Source of the DNA: Paragordius varius
Taxonomy: Eukaryota > Nematomorpha
NCBI GenBank assembly: GCA_964247055.1
Contig: OZ176050.1
Location: 7,626,001 to 7,690,000 of the forward strand
Direction of reading: 5' to 3'
DNA length: 64,000 nt
In this document: one piece after another, positions 36,161 through 48,200 of the stretch
Layout of the letters: every line of letters begins with the position of its first letter
How positions within the stretch are numbered: the stretch's first letter is position 1
The notes under the pieces: generated by a model
Databases searched by the model: none
Seen by the model: the letters and a program-made list of their open reading frames with translations, nothing else
What the model was told of the DNA's origin: nothing
Position numbers and translations under genes: made by a program

Positions 36161-36715
36161 TTATAAATTACATAATGGTATTAAATTGGTGTAAAAATTT
36201 GTAAATATTAAAGATTCTTGTGATATGAAAATATATAATTAGGTAATAATTATCATTGAATATCTTTTTGCTTGTAATTGACTAATTTTCCCTACTATTT
36301 CCGGTTCCATTGTTTTTCATTCCAATAATTGGTTACTTATATTTAGACATAGCCTATTTGATATAATGAAAATAAAACGTGAACAACAAGATGTTATTAA
36401 GAAATTATCTGTTTTTTGTAATATATGACTTAAATATAATAAAAAATATAAGTTTCGTTTCAAATAAAAAAAATCCATTTATAAAAACGGTGGAACTGTA
36501 TTGTAATAATTTAAATTCCAAATCGCCAACTGCTTTTAAACCCTTAAAAAAATAAGGAGAATCATGAATATGACAGAGTTTTCTTTAATGTCGATTTCAC
36601 TCACTCCCGTACAAAATTATATTATTTTTACTTTACGTAATGCAAAATTATATCGAATGTTGTAAAATTTTGAAATTTTTAAAACATTAGATACATTAAT
36701 ATCAACTTTTGATAG

Positions 36716-36897
36716 GATTACTTTTACATGGTGCATTGGGTGTACGTAGACAAGATTGTACAGTATTGTGTGATGAAAATGCTGAATTAAGTGCCCAATG
36801 TCTTAACTGTAGAATAAGTGAGGCGATATCATTTGGTGAGTCAGAAAATGAATCCCAATCCAACAATAATCAAACAACTTCCGATGGAAAACGCTAA
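36716..36897 (+). CDS. Candidate terminal exon of a small cysteine-containing protein (unrecognised)
   Basis: After an AG at 36714-36715 a frame runs GLLLHGALGVRRQDCTVLCD, then ENAELSAQCLNCRISEAI, then a Ser/Asn/Gln-rich tail ending SDGKR and TAA (36895-36897). AATAAA lies at 36935-36940. Base composition is clearly higher in GC than in the flanks. The hydrophobic start, the four cysteines in CX3C-X9-CX2C spacing and the polar tail would suit the end of a signal peptide followed by a small secreted peptide. There is no ATG in frame, so an upstream exon is required and I could not find it. I do not recognise the family; it may also be a chance frame. Confidence 0.35.
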
Positions 36898-36969
36898 ATT
36901 TCATTATGTTTTTCATTTAGAAATAGTTAATATTAATAAATGATATATTTGAATGTTTAGCTAAGATCT

Positions 36970-37440
36970 TGTGGATGGATTTATTGCTACATTCAAGGTC
37001 GGCTTTTCGCAATATTGAAAATAAATCTTTTCCATAGATTGCTGTTTTTTAATGTTTGGTTCTGCCAAGGATGCATTGGTTTCTTTTAGAATATTGTCCA
37101 TTTACCTTATTCTTCTTCGGTCACTTTTATGTGTACCACTAACCTTTCCCGAAATCAAGGAATCTTCCAGTGAGTTACATAATTTGGCCAAAGTAATTTA
37201 GGTTGGTGCGGCTAGACATTTCAAGTGATGACATATAGGGATTGATTTTATTTAAAATAGGAGTTTTCTCCAGTCCTAATGTTCAAAGGATTATCCGTTG
37301 GTTAGATATAAGGGTCTATATAAGCCGAGTTTTGGTTTTTAAGCTGAAATCATGAAATGACCAAATTTTATTATACTTACTTGTGGCCGCTTTGGTCATA
37401 GCCATTTTACATTTAATCTGGGGAGTACAATTATTATTAT
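36970..37440 (-). mobile_element. RTE-like LINE fragment, inverted
   Basis: Read on the - strand it follows the 3' part of the LINE at 32090-34880: PQIKCKMAMTKAATSKYNKI matches PEIKRRIAIAKAVTFKYNKI, and MSSRTNLNYFGQIM matches the LIRQKLSFFGHIM region. MDNILKETNASLAEP then matches MDNILKETNQSLS, and IYFQYCEKPTLNVA matches the end of the frame. It is 5'-truncated with stops and frame changes. Confidence 0.7.
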
Positions 37441-37499
37441 CTTATTAAACTTTCGAGATATGCGTAGTTTTTGACGAATTAAATACGTTAACAGATAAA

Positions 37500-37990
37500 A
37501 TTAAAATCTTAATGATTTGGCACGATCACATATCCAACCTCTACGAAACAAAAACCGCTAAAATTTTGAAAGAAAGCACCTGAGAAATAAATCCTCCATT
37601 GCTAAAAGAAGAAGTGGAAAGGGTTGTAAAACAATCTGCTAGAAAAACAGAGGGGCCGATATCCTCTCTGAAATCAACATATTCCGCTGGAAATACGCCA
37701 TAATTTCTTCCAAAAAATTTGACTCGGAAAAAAAATCTGAGCAATGTAATTTCCAAAAAGAGAGAGTATGTAGGGATATGATAGCCAATATGAGATGGAT
37801 AAGAGAGAGCACATAGATTTAATAACGAAATCCATAAGGGCTTTGTCTGGATTTTTCCAAGGCTTTTGATTCCATCCAACATAATCTTTTACTTTCATTC
37901 TTAAAACAGCTAGAAGTTTCAATTCACGAATCAACTTAATATTCTCATTTACTAAAGTTTGATTGCTATGGTTCTAATAAATCATGGGGT
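37500..37990 (+). mobile_element. RTE-like LINE fragment, reverse transcriptase part
   Basis: In + frames: PPLLKEEVERVVKQSA (LINE copy: PIMKEEVELAIKHSS), an internally deleted middle, then FQKERVCRDMIANMRWI (GFRKGRGCRDMICNMG), IKKALSGFFQGF-like for CFVDFSKAF, and SIQHNLLLSFLKQLEVSI. It lies back to back with the inverted fragment at 36970-37440, with only about 60 bp between. The - strand open frames at 37541-37934 are its shadows. Confidence 0.7.
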
Positions 37991-38049
37991 AACTTATCCA
38001 TGCCTTGTGAATGAGGGGTTAAAGGGATCAAAAAAATGATCCATATATG

Positions 38050-41000
38050 TGGATTATTTCAAAACGTTATTTAATAGCCATGATATCATATGATTTTCAA
38101 AACGGTGCTTTCATACTAATATATTTTTTACTGGTGTAAAGGCCCCAAATTGATGGCTAACGGAAAAAACCGCTATACTATAATTTTTACCTTTTTATGG
38201 GTAATATTTAAAGTCTTTATTCTCGTGTGACTTCTTAAGTTTTTTGAAAATTAGCTCCAAAGCCACGCCATTTTTGTATGGTGTCTCAGTTTTAAACCGT
38301 AGACCCCTACCCATAGCCTATATGAAAAAAGCGCTAAGTTAAATTTTTTGCCTTTATAAGGAAAATATTTGGAATCATTTTTTAGACCATCGTCTCATGG
38401 ATTATTCGAAAAAATACCGCAACACTAAATATCGTTATATGATGGCGTATTTTTAGAGCATAATGGCCTTAAATTAACAGCTAATAAAAAAAGGCCTGAC
38501 CTTAGTTTTTATCTAGTTACGGGTAATATTTCGAACTTTAAATGAGCTCATATAGCATAAGTTTTCTTTAAATTAGTCCAAAACACGGCAATTTCTATAT
38601 AGTGGCGCAGTTTTTGGTGGGTAGCTTCTTACCCAGAGGCAGGTATAACAAATGCGTGGTGCAAAATTTTTGTTTTTATGTGGGGAATTTCTGGAATTAT
38701 AATGTCCAAATGTTCCTATCAGTTCTTGGAAATATTGCCTCAAAACTAGAAAATTGTTCTATGGCGGCGAATTTTTCAGGAAACTTTTCTTAGCGACTCA
38801 TTGAAATAACCCCCTATACTAAATATTTGTAAGGGGTAATAAATATTTTAAGCCCTTATTGAACTGACATAGTCTCATAGGTTTTCTGAAATTTGGCCCC
38901 AAAGGTACGAAATTTCGAGACGGGTCAGTTTCTAGCAGGTAGCTCCTTATCCAGCAGCTACCATCAAAGAAACGCTTGACTAAAATTTTTGCCTTTTAAC
39001 AGGCAATACCTGGAATCCTCATTGAATTTCTACGGTCTCATAGCTTGGGTAAAAAATAGATTCAAAGAATTATTTTTGCGGACTTTGTTTTTTGAAAAAA
39101 TGGCATTTTACGAGGGGAGCGGGTAAAAAGAGTAAATTAAAAAAACAGGCCGACTATGTTCGGTGCAAAAGTAAAATTATATTTGAAATCGAAGGGCCCA
39201 AGACGCTTACCGGAAAATTGTCTCAAAGACTCGAGTTTTGTGAACTTGAGTTACCCGTTTTTTACACGGGGTGGGCCCCAACTGGGGACTTAATTCAAAA
39301 AAGGGCGAAGCTATTGTCTAGGCATTCATTACTGATTATAATTTTTCAACATTTGGATTTGAATGGGTCTACAGATTTTCCGGAAACAGATCACACCACT
39401 TTCCATTATAAATATATAGATGGATATTATAGTCAAAGAGGTTATCTTTATTATCTGGCTAAAAATCTTTTATTGAAATGCTTTGAATTAGACTATCTAG
39501 CAATGACGCAAATATTAATAACAAAATATGTTTGTAATAAATTTTGATTCAGGTCCGAAAACATTTTTCCGTTGGAATTTAAAAGTATACAAAAAATAAA
39601 TATTGCTCGATATCTATATATTGATAAAAATAGAAAGTGGTGGCATTGTAATCTGTTTCCGGAAGGTAGACCCATTCGAATCCAAATGTCGAAAAAATAT
39701 AATGATTAATGAATGCCTCGACAGTAGCTTCGTCCTTTTTTTGAATTAGGCCCCCAGTTCGGGCCCACCCCGTGTAAAAAACTAAAAACACAAGTCCACA
39801 AAACTCGTGTCTTTGAGACAATTTTCAGGAAAACGTGTTTGACCATTCGATTTCAAATATGATTTTTTTTACATTTTTTCGATTGCGGCGAACATAGTCG
39901 GCTCGCCTTTTTAATTTAGGCCCTCTTTTTACCCGCTTCCCCGTAAAATGCCATATTTTTCAAAAAAACAAGTCCACAAAAATAATTTTTGAATCTATTT
40001 TTCGCCCAAGGTAGGAGACCGTAAAAATTTAATGAGAATTCTAGGTATTCCCAGTTAAATGGCAAAAATTTTAGTCGTGCGTTTTTATTTATATTGGATG
40101 CTGGTTAAGGAGATACCCGCTAAAAACTGCCCCGTCATATCGTTGCGTGCCTTTGGGGCTAAATTTCAGAAAACCTATCTGGCCATATGAGTTTTATAGG
40201 TGCTTGAAATATTACCTGTAACAAGGCAAAAATTTAGGTCGTGCGGTTTTTTAATATTGGCCGTTAATTAGGCCCTTCACGCTTTGAAAAATGCGCCACC
40301 ATAGAATGATTTCTTAGTTTTGCGGCATTTTTCCAAGAACTAAGCATATGCAATCATGATTCCAGGTATTCTCCGTAAAAAGGCAAAAAATTTTATCAAG
40401 CGCCTTTTTCGATCAGCCGGTAGAGAGCTAGCCGCCTAAAACTGCGCCACCATATCGAAAATTCGTTGTTTAGGAGTTAATTTTCAGAAAACTTATCAGC
40501 CATATAAGTTTAATAAGGGCCTGAAATATTCGTAAAAACGCAAAAATTTAACTCGAGCGGTTTTTAATTAGCCGTTAATTAGGCCCTTTAAGCCCTAAAA
40601 AATGCGCTCTCATTAAACTATTTTTTAGTTTTGAAGCCATTCCTCCAAAAACTATTTAGTACATATGGAATGAAAAAGGCAAAAAATTTTATCGAACATA
40701 TTTTATATATTGGCCTCTGTGTAGGAAGCTACCCGCCTACAACTGGGCCACCTTATCGATACAGCGTGACTTTGGAAGCAAATTTTAAAAAACTTATCAG
40801 GCCATATGAGTTTAATGAGGGCTTGAATTACTATCCGTAAAGGCATGAATTAAGTATAGCAGTTCTATTAATATACCCCGTAATTAAGCCCTTGCCCTAA
40901 AAAATGCCCCACCATCGAATGACTTTTTGGTTTTGAAGCAATTATTCGAAAATCCCACGATAGCATGTGGAATCAATTATGATTCCAGGAATTACCGTTA

Positions 41001-41460
41001 AGGCAAAAATTTTAATCGAGCGTTTTTTCGCCCCAGGTTAGGGGGCTTACCGCGTAATGCGTCACCATATCGATACATCATGCCTTTGAGCCAAATTTCA
41101 GAAAACCTAGGAGACTCTGTATGTTCAATAAGGGTCAAAGTATTTACCCCTTAAAAACAAATATTTTAGTGTAGGTGGTTATTTTAATGAGACGCTAAGT
41201 AAAGTTTTAAGCCCTGAAAAATGGGCCGCCGTAGAACAATTTTTAAGTTTTGAAGCAATATTTCTAAAAACTTATAGGAACATGTGGAATCCAAATTAAT
41301 TCCAGATATTCCCCATAAGGCAAAAATTTTGCCCAACGCGTTTTTATATCTGCCCCTGGGTAAGAAGCTACCGGCCAAAAACTGCACCACTATATAGAAA
41401 TTGCGTTGTTTTGGGGCTAATGGGTATTTATGAAGCCATATCAGCTTATTAATAGCATCT
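38050..41460. repeat. Large palindromic repeat: ~160-bp tandem monomers around an inverted core
   Basis: Two arms face each other about a centre near 39520. The left arm (38050-39430) holds about six monomers whose GTGGCGCAGTTTTT-type landmark falls near 38105, 38277, 38441, 38601, 38759 and 38920. The right arm (39605-41460) holds about nine inverted monomers with AACTGCGCCACCATA-type landmarks near 40127, 40289, 40441, 40598, 40741, 40898, 41055, 41221 and 41381, a mean spacing of about 157 bp. Alternate monomers resemble each other more than neighbours do (ATATCG versus ATAGAATGA after CCACC), giving a higher-order unit of about 315-320 bp. Between array and centre each arm has a non-tandem core of about 430 bp (39060-39430 and 39605-40010), roughly 88 percent identical between arms over the 210 bp I compared. 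There is no recognisable protein. Confidence 0.8.
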
Positions 41461-41579
41461 AGTATTTTATAAAATTATAAGAAACTAAACTCTTTACTAC
41501 AATTTTTTGAATATTTTGCGTAAGGCTTTTATGTTTAATGTATAAATGATAATGCTTTAAAATATGACTTAAACTACAT

Positions 41580-41985
41580 ATATATAGTCATAGCCCCATA
41601 AATTTGCTTCAAATCCACGTTAATTGTATATGGTCGTGTAAAACGCACCTACGTAGCTATGAGGCAAAAATTTCGCTTTAATACTCAAAAATGATACTAA
41701 ATTAATTTTATATTGTCTCATTGGGCAAAAATTACTATAAATTAAATTTAGGAGATTTTTTTAATGTTATTTTATGGGGAAAGGACGGCTAATCACGGCG
41801 GCTGAATTAAAAAAGTGGGCCGACAATGTCTGGAGCATTCGAAAAAACTACTAATATTGATTATAGGTCAGAGTTTCTAAAAAGTTCTCAAAGAAGTGAA
41901 TGAGTTCTCTTTGTTGCTTTGGTGGCCCTTAAATGAATAGCTAATTCAAAAAAGTAGTTCGACTATATTCGCTACATTTATATAT
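41580..41985 (+). repeat. Third, re-inverted copy of the palindrome unit
   Basis: After the right arm the orientation flips back. 41588-41690 reads as a diverged + oriented monomer (TCATAGCCCCATAAATTTGC, TGAGGCAAAAATTTCGC). 41770-41985 follows the + core: GGGGAAAGGACGGC, AATTAAAAAAGTGGGCCGAC, AGTTCTCAAAGAAGTGAATG, GGTGGCCC, CTAATTCAAAAAAG. It is considerably more diverged than the other two cores. Confidence 0.6.
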
Positions 41986-43536
41986 AAATATAAATTTTTT
42001 ACTTTTTAAGATAAATGTGACATGGCTTCCCAAAAAGTTTGCCATGCAAATTGAAATTCTATAAATACAATTAAAGTTGTCACTTTGAAATATGCGCAAT
42101 ATCAACTGGTAGATCGTAGGGGGATCAAATATGCGAAAAGGGACTTTAATATTTATGATGGATAATGCTAACATAGGGCATTGGGTTCCTACTTTAAAGG
42201 CAATTAATATTTTTCCATGTGCTACGCCACTTTATTTAAGAATCAATTTTAATAATTTATTAAGAAAATAGCTAAAGCTACACTGTAGAGTAGAGAGCAT
42301 TTCTTTTAATTGGATATTTTCTCTTGCGGCATTCTATATAGGGTGTAGATCCAAATTATACTTTTAAAAAGAAATCTGTGCACATAATATATAACAAGCT
42401 GTGAATTACATTAAAGAAAATGTATTTTGCCATATTTTGTGTTTAATCTCTGGAGAATTTATTAACTTATTATTAAACAAAACATATAGTGACTGGCCTT
42501 TTCTTTCATTAAAAAATCCGACATCCTTAGTTTTCTCTTTATTTTAATGATTTCACAAAGAAACAATTTTCACCAGTTGTCCGAAATTAATTGGTTTTGT
42601 GAAGTTTTTTAAAAAATGGTTAGAAATTAAGCGTTGCCGACATCGCAAAAGTTTATATAGTTGATAGAGATTTAATTGGTCGTTGTTAAGTTTGTTTTTT
42701 ATATTAATAGTATATTTTTGCAGAAAATACAATTTTTACTTCAACAGTTAAATAAACTAAAAAGGCTTATTATAAAATTACCTCCAATATAAACTGTTTG
42801 CCTTAATAAATCAAATATCCATGTCTAAATCATTATAACCACATAATCTAACTTGACAAATGTCTAAAAAAATGATATACTTTGCTACGTAAAAAAATAC
42901 GACCAAACAGCCTTGTTTTTTGCATAGAAAATGATTTAAAATTAAAATACAGCTAAACTGCCTTCTGATGTGAAAATCCGAAAATTGTAATATACGCATT
43001 CTTTCCTCCCAAATATTACTGATGTAGGTTAACTTAAGAAAAATATTCCTTTTTAAATAAGTGGAAATTTTGCGTTTTTAATACTTTTATGAAAAATGCG
43101 TATAAATTTTCCTAGACAAGGTCAATATGAACATATTATTGGTTAAAATGGTCATTTATAAATATGTAAAAACTAAAACAAAAATATATTTTTACAAAGG
43201 ACATCTATACTTAAACATTGATTTTTTTAAGTAAAATATAGGGAGTAGATGGGCTAATTGTTAATACGCCAAATTTTATATTGCACTTATAAAGTATGGT
43301 AGTTTTTTAATAATCATAGTCTTTTAGATTTATTTTGTCTGCATGATACTTAACTGTACTATTTTTTTCTGATTTTATTGCGAAAATATATGTATTATTT
43401 TATCAATAAAATTTTTCCATGGATCAAAAGACATCCTTAACTAAAATGTTTTTACTGCAAAAAACTTTAAATTTTTAAGCACATCTCTATCTATTTGCGG
43501 AATGAACTAGATGTTATCATTTGTTGTCCTTTAGCG
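41986..43536. other. Gene-free stretch
   Basis: AT-rich; I see no gene or repeat family. Short open frames on both strands look random. Confidence 0.5.
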
Positions 43537-43757
43537 CAGTGGTCCCCAAAAGATGGAGGATTTAATCAAAAATTAAAACTACAAACAAATTTACGGATTT
43601 CAAATGCGAATGTCAAGACTTACCGATATGAAAATATTTAAAAAATGCCGATATAAGGATCTCATTGATTGGATAGATTATAATATATTTTACATTTTAA
43701 TCTTAAATTGTATTTTCAATTGGTGGGTCGTGAACAAAAAAAGGTTGGGAACCACTG
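43537..43757. repeat. Nonautonomous hAT element with diverged 8-bp duplication
   Basis: 221 bp, ends CAGTGGTCCCCAAAAG and GGTTGGGAACCACTG, the common hAT terminal type. Flanking octamers CTTTAGCG and CATTAGTG agree at 6 of 8. Its right half is shared with 31175-31472. Confidence 0.75.
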
Positions 43758-44094
43758 CATTAGTGAATTCGAAAATTACTATAAAAAATGCGAATGATGT
43801 ATAATAATATAGTAAAAAATATTCTTTGTCCAATAATACACAGAGAAAATAAGCAAATTCGTTTGGCCCATCAAGGGAAAATATATTTTAGCGCATACAC
43901 AAATATACTTAATTAATTACATATATTTTTGTGTAAAGTTAGGTATAATTAAATTTCATGCATTTTATATATGATAGAAACATCAATTACAAGAAGAAAA
44001 GAACTGTAATCACGAAATATCTTGTAACTGAGACAATGGCGCCAAAATCAATCATTGATGGGAATTTTTTAATCGAACAATTGTTCGAAGCTTT

Positions 44095-44270
44095 TACAGT
44101 GGCGTATGGAGTAAAAGATTGTTAGTGCAAAATAGAAAAAAAAATGTTTTTTTTAAAAAAACAAGGGGACATTATACATATGTGTATTTACAACTAGGAT
44201 TGTTTTTTTAAAAAAAACATTTTTTTATTCTATTTTGCACTAACAATCTTTTACTCCATACGCCACTGTA
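44095..44270. repeat. Tc1/mariner-type MITE, near-perfect palindrome
   Basis: 172 bp (44097-44268) between TA dinucleotides. Both ends read CAGTGGCGTATGGAGTAAAA inward, continuing GATTGTTAGTGCAAAATAGA, then an A-rich and TTTTTTTAAAAAAAC block. The arms are about 68 bp and differ by only one or two changes; the loop is about 35 bp. TA flanks and CAGTGGCG ends point to Tc1/mariner-type mobilisation. The near identity of the arms suggests a young insertion. Confidence 0.85.
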
Positions 44271-45169
44271 TATATATAAATACTATTCCACGTAAAATTT
44301 GATTAATACATTTTAATGATGATTATTTCGTGTAAACTGTATAAACTATCTATTACAAATATCTTTCCGATTAATAAAAATAATAATTTATGTATATGCA
44401 TACATTGGCTATGGAAAATATAAATTTTGCCGTTGATAAAAGCAATATTTATATATGTGTGTATCAATTACAACTTCAGCAAGTCCATTTTACATCTATT
44501 TTTCGAAAGAATAAACATTTCACCAGTGTTACAGAGATAAAGAATAAATTATATCTCTGTAACTTTGAAAGTATTGATAGGCTGGGAAGTTTTCGATTAT
44601 CTATGTGAAGAAAAACATAAATACATATAAATGCCAGTACAAGTAGAGATAAGATTAATTGAATTTGGCATTCGAGCACTAACCTTTATATACATATATC
44701 TACTCTCGTATCTTACATATTTTACTAAACTATTTACTATTTGACAAATATAACTATCTTATTAATGTATATAAATAGGGAGAGAATGTAAATATATTAT
44801 AATTAAACTGTGCTGTCATAGGGGTCTAAAATATATTTGCAATATAAGTGGTAAAAAAAATTAGCTTTTTTGATTTAAGCTTAAAAATGGGGGATATACT
44901 AGATACCAAAACAATCTTGGGACTTTCATTTTCAGACCCCCACAACCCTAAAAATTAAATCGATGTATATGAATATTTACTTACATATGTCCTAATAATG
45001 CTTTAACGTTCCACAATAGCGCCACTTTAAATAATATTGATAACTAGAATGGCAATTTTAACTGCCCATTAATTCAGTCATCATATTCATAAGCAGTTTC
45101 ATTTACATTTTAATATCAAACGCAACATTAGGTATAACCAACAACCATTCAAACTCTTTTACGAATTTC

Positions 45170-45176
<7 letters not shown>

Positions 45177-45254
<78 letters not shown>
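45177..45254. repeat. Perfect TA microsatellite, 39 copies
   Basis: An uninterrupted (TA)39 tract of 78 bp; the open frame across it is an artefact of the repeat. Confidence 0.97.
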
Positions 45255-45258
<4 letters not shown>

Positions 45259-48200
45259 AATAAAGTATATATATTTTAATTTAAAATATTTTTTTGTCCA
45301 ACACAAACAATCCAACTAATTGATTCTTCATATTTATTGTTATAAATTGACACTTGATGATTAGATTAATAATGTATCACACTTAAACAATGGATGACAC
45401 TTTCATTTATATATAAATATATCAATGACACAAAAAAATTATATAATGCTTCTCAATTACATAAAGTCAATCCATCAATATACATTGTTTAAAAACACTA
45501 TTGTATTCAATTTGGACAACCATTCTTTTTTAGCGCAAATTACTTGTCGAAAATATTCATAATTTATATAGTATTTTTTTTATTGTTATATAAGTAGTGT
45601 ATACTTAAAAGTATGATAAGTGTTATTATATGTATATCATTACAATCCCCATTATTATGTAATTAAGGTTATTGGAGAATGTTCGAGTATAAAGTTTAAC
45701 TTTATTATATGAATAAGTAGCTCCTTCATTATCTGTATTATGTAATTGTAATATATTATATATATATATATATAGATTTTTAATTTTTATTGAATACTAT
45801 TGTGTGTGTTTTGTGTGATTAGTAAAAGTGATCGGATTACATAAAGGAATATAATCTCAACATCGATACTACTTACATTAACAATGGAGAGAGTTTTATA
45901 TTTTTATAATTTACAATAAAATTAAATAACATATAAGATATGGAGTATTATAAAATTTTAAATTACTGCTAAATCATTAAATATATTCCAAATTTTGTAA
46001 GGATGATACATAAATTGAAAGTGGTTTTTTAAATGTTTCATCAAACAATATACAATTAAGCTAATTGAACACTTAAAATACTCTCTCCTTCAATGATTTT
46101 CTTCTCTGTGTCACGGCTTTTGACTAATTTTATATTTGTATTATAAGTGATTTTTAAAATTAAATTTTATAAGCATGATATGAGATAGAGAAGGTGTTAA
46201 ATACATTATTAATATATATTTTAGGTCACTTTTATTATGTGTAATGCAACAAAACTTGAAATTTCTTGAATCTGACAGCTAAGATATCCAAGAATAACTA
46301 AAAAGGATAAAAAAGTGGTATCATTAAATAGTTTGTCATCTCATGTAAAAAGTAGATATGTAGTAGATATAACCTGTTAGAGACCTAAATATTTATTCAT
46401 TTGCAATATCTGTTGTTATACGTATTGTTGGTAAATAAATATATAAAATTGATTAAAGGGTATTAAGAATAGAAATTTTTGAAATAAAATTTCAGTTCCT
46501 AAATTTTTTAAAAAATGCTAACTTCATTGTTTGATTATAAAGGCTCCACAGTAAACTTCCAGGTTAAAATAACATTTTGGTTTAATCCTAAAAAGCACCC
46601 AATCACTTTGTTATCAACATTATAAAAAATATATGATACTGTGATTCAAGCTTTTTACTTCGATATGAAGGGCTAACAAATTTTCATATATAGAAACAAC
46701 TTTATGTTAAATTATACTTATTGAGTCATGTGAGAAAACAGTGATTAAATTTCAACCAACTAGTAAGCCTCAATTAGAGAGGACATTTGTGACGTTTTTG
46801 GTATTGGTAAATTACATTCAACACTTAACGAATAAAAAAATTATGTACAAAAAATAATGATTTTATCAAACCAACCACTTGCCTAACTTACGACAAATCA
46901 ATAGATTTTAGGGACTTGTGTAATATATTTATAGTCACCATTATTGTCTTTACTCTTGATGATGGGTTTTGCGACGATTTTCTTTGTTGGATTGATTAGT
47001 ATTTTCGCGTGTCAGGATATCCCATACTTTTCATGTCAAAATATTATGTATACACTTACGTATACATTTTATTCTATCCCTCCATCTTAATATCTTAATA
47101 TCTTAATTTGTGTAGAATACATAATTAAGATATGCATAAATGATTAATTTTTACAGATATATTTTGAGTTTTTGATAATCTTTAAAGTATAATATTTTTT
47201 TATTAGGCTCATAATAATTTTACGCAATAAATTATTTTGACACCTTGGAGTAATAGTTGATTTAGATGTTAATCCGACATCAGTTCATCAATCAATATTG
47301 GTATCTTCTAATTTATACGTCATTTGGGGGTGATTTTAACAAAAAAATTTCAAATCACTTTTGAAAGTTGTCAAGTGGTCCATAAGTTGTGTCTCTATAA
47401 AGTAGATAAGAAATAAATCAATTATTTTGATATAATTAATTATTACAAATAAATTGAATATTAAAGGTGTTACTTGTGCAATATTATACAGTCAATAGTT
47501 CAACTAATATAAGTAGTTACTGTAAAAAATGAGCAGAGATACATTAAATGTAGATCAAAACTCAAAACTAATACCAAGTCTCATATTTTTCCTATTAACT
47601 TGAACACGACATTAATTTTCGAAATTTCCGATAGTTATAGTATAGAAGGATTAGAAATCCTACAATTTTTTATGTATAATGGCACTTAACAAAACATGAC
47701 ATAAGAACGAGGTGAAAGTCACTTTTAATGAATAAAAAAAGTAATTTTTCACAGTTGGTTAGTTAAAGGATATCATTCAATCGATTGTATTAATGACAAT
47801 ATTACATTTGCCTTACCTTTGTAAGTGTAATCTTTCGGTTGACATATCCCACCCCGGCATATTTTTTAATATGAAAATGATGAGTTGTATATATTGATAT
47901 ATGTATATCAATCCTTTGTCATTAATAATTGTAACACCTTGCAAAATCATGTCTCTTTCTATACAATGAATAGTACAAAAGATAAAATGGTATTGTTCTC
48001 TAAAAATATTCAACAAATGCATTGTAATTTTAATTTTATGAACAAAAGGTGATGTCCGTTTATACCAAATCAATGTATTATATCAAAGAATTTTCTTAAA
48101 ATTTTATATATTTATGGTTTTTACCGTTACCGACTCCATATTATTTAAGAAAGGATCAATACAAAGACGTAACAGGATTCAATGGTTAATATACAATGCT

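Noticed and set aside
37541-37934. Two overlapping - strand open frames of 86 and 113 codons
   Set aside because: They lie antisense to a LINE reverse-transcriptase fragment whose + strand translation carries the family motifs.
45103-45315. Open frame of alternating Tyr-Ile
   Set aside because: Created entirely by the (TA)39 microsatellite.
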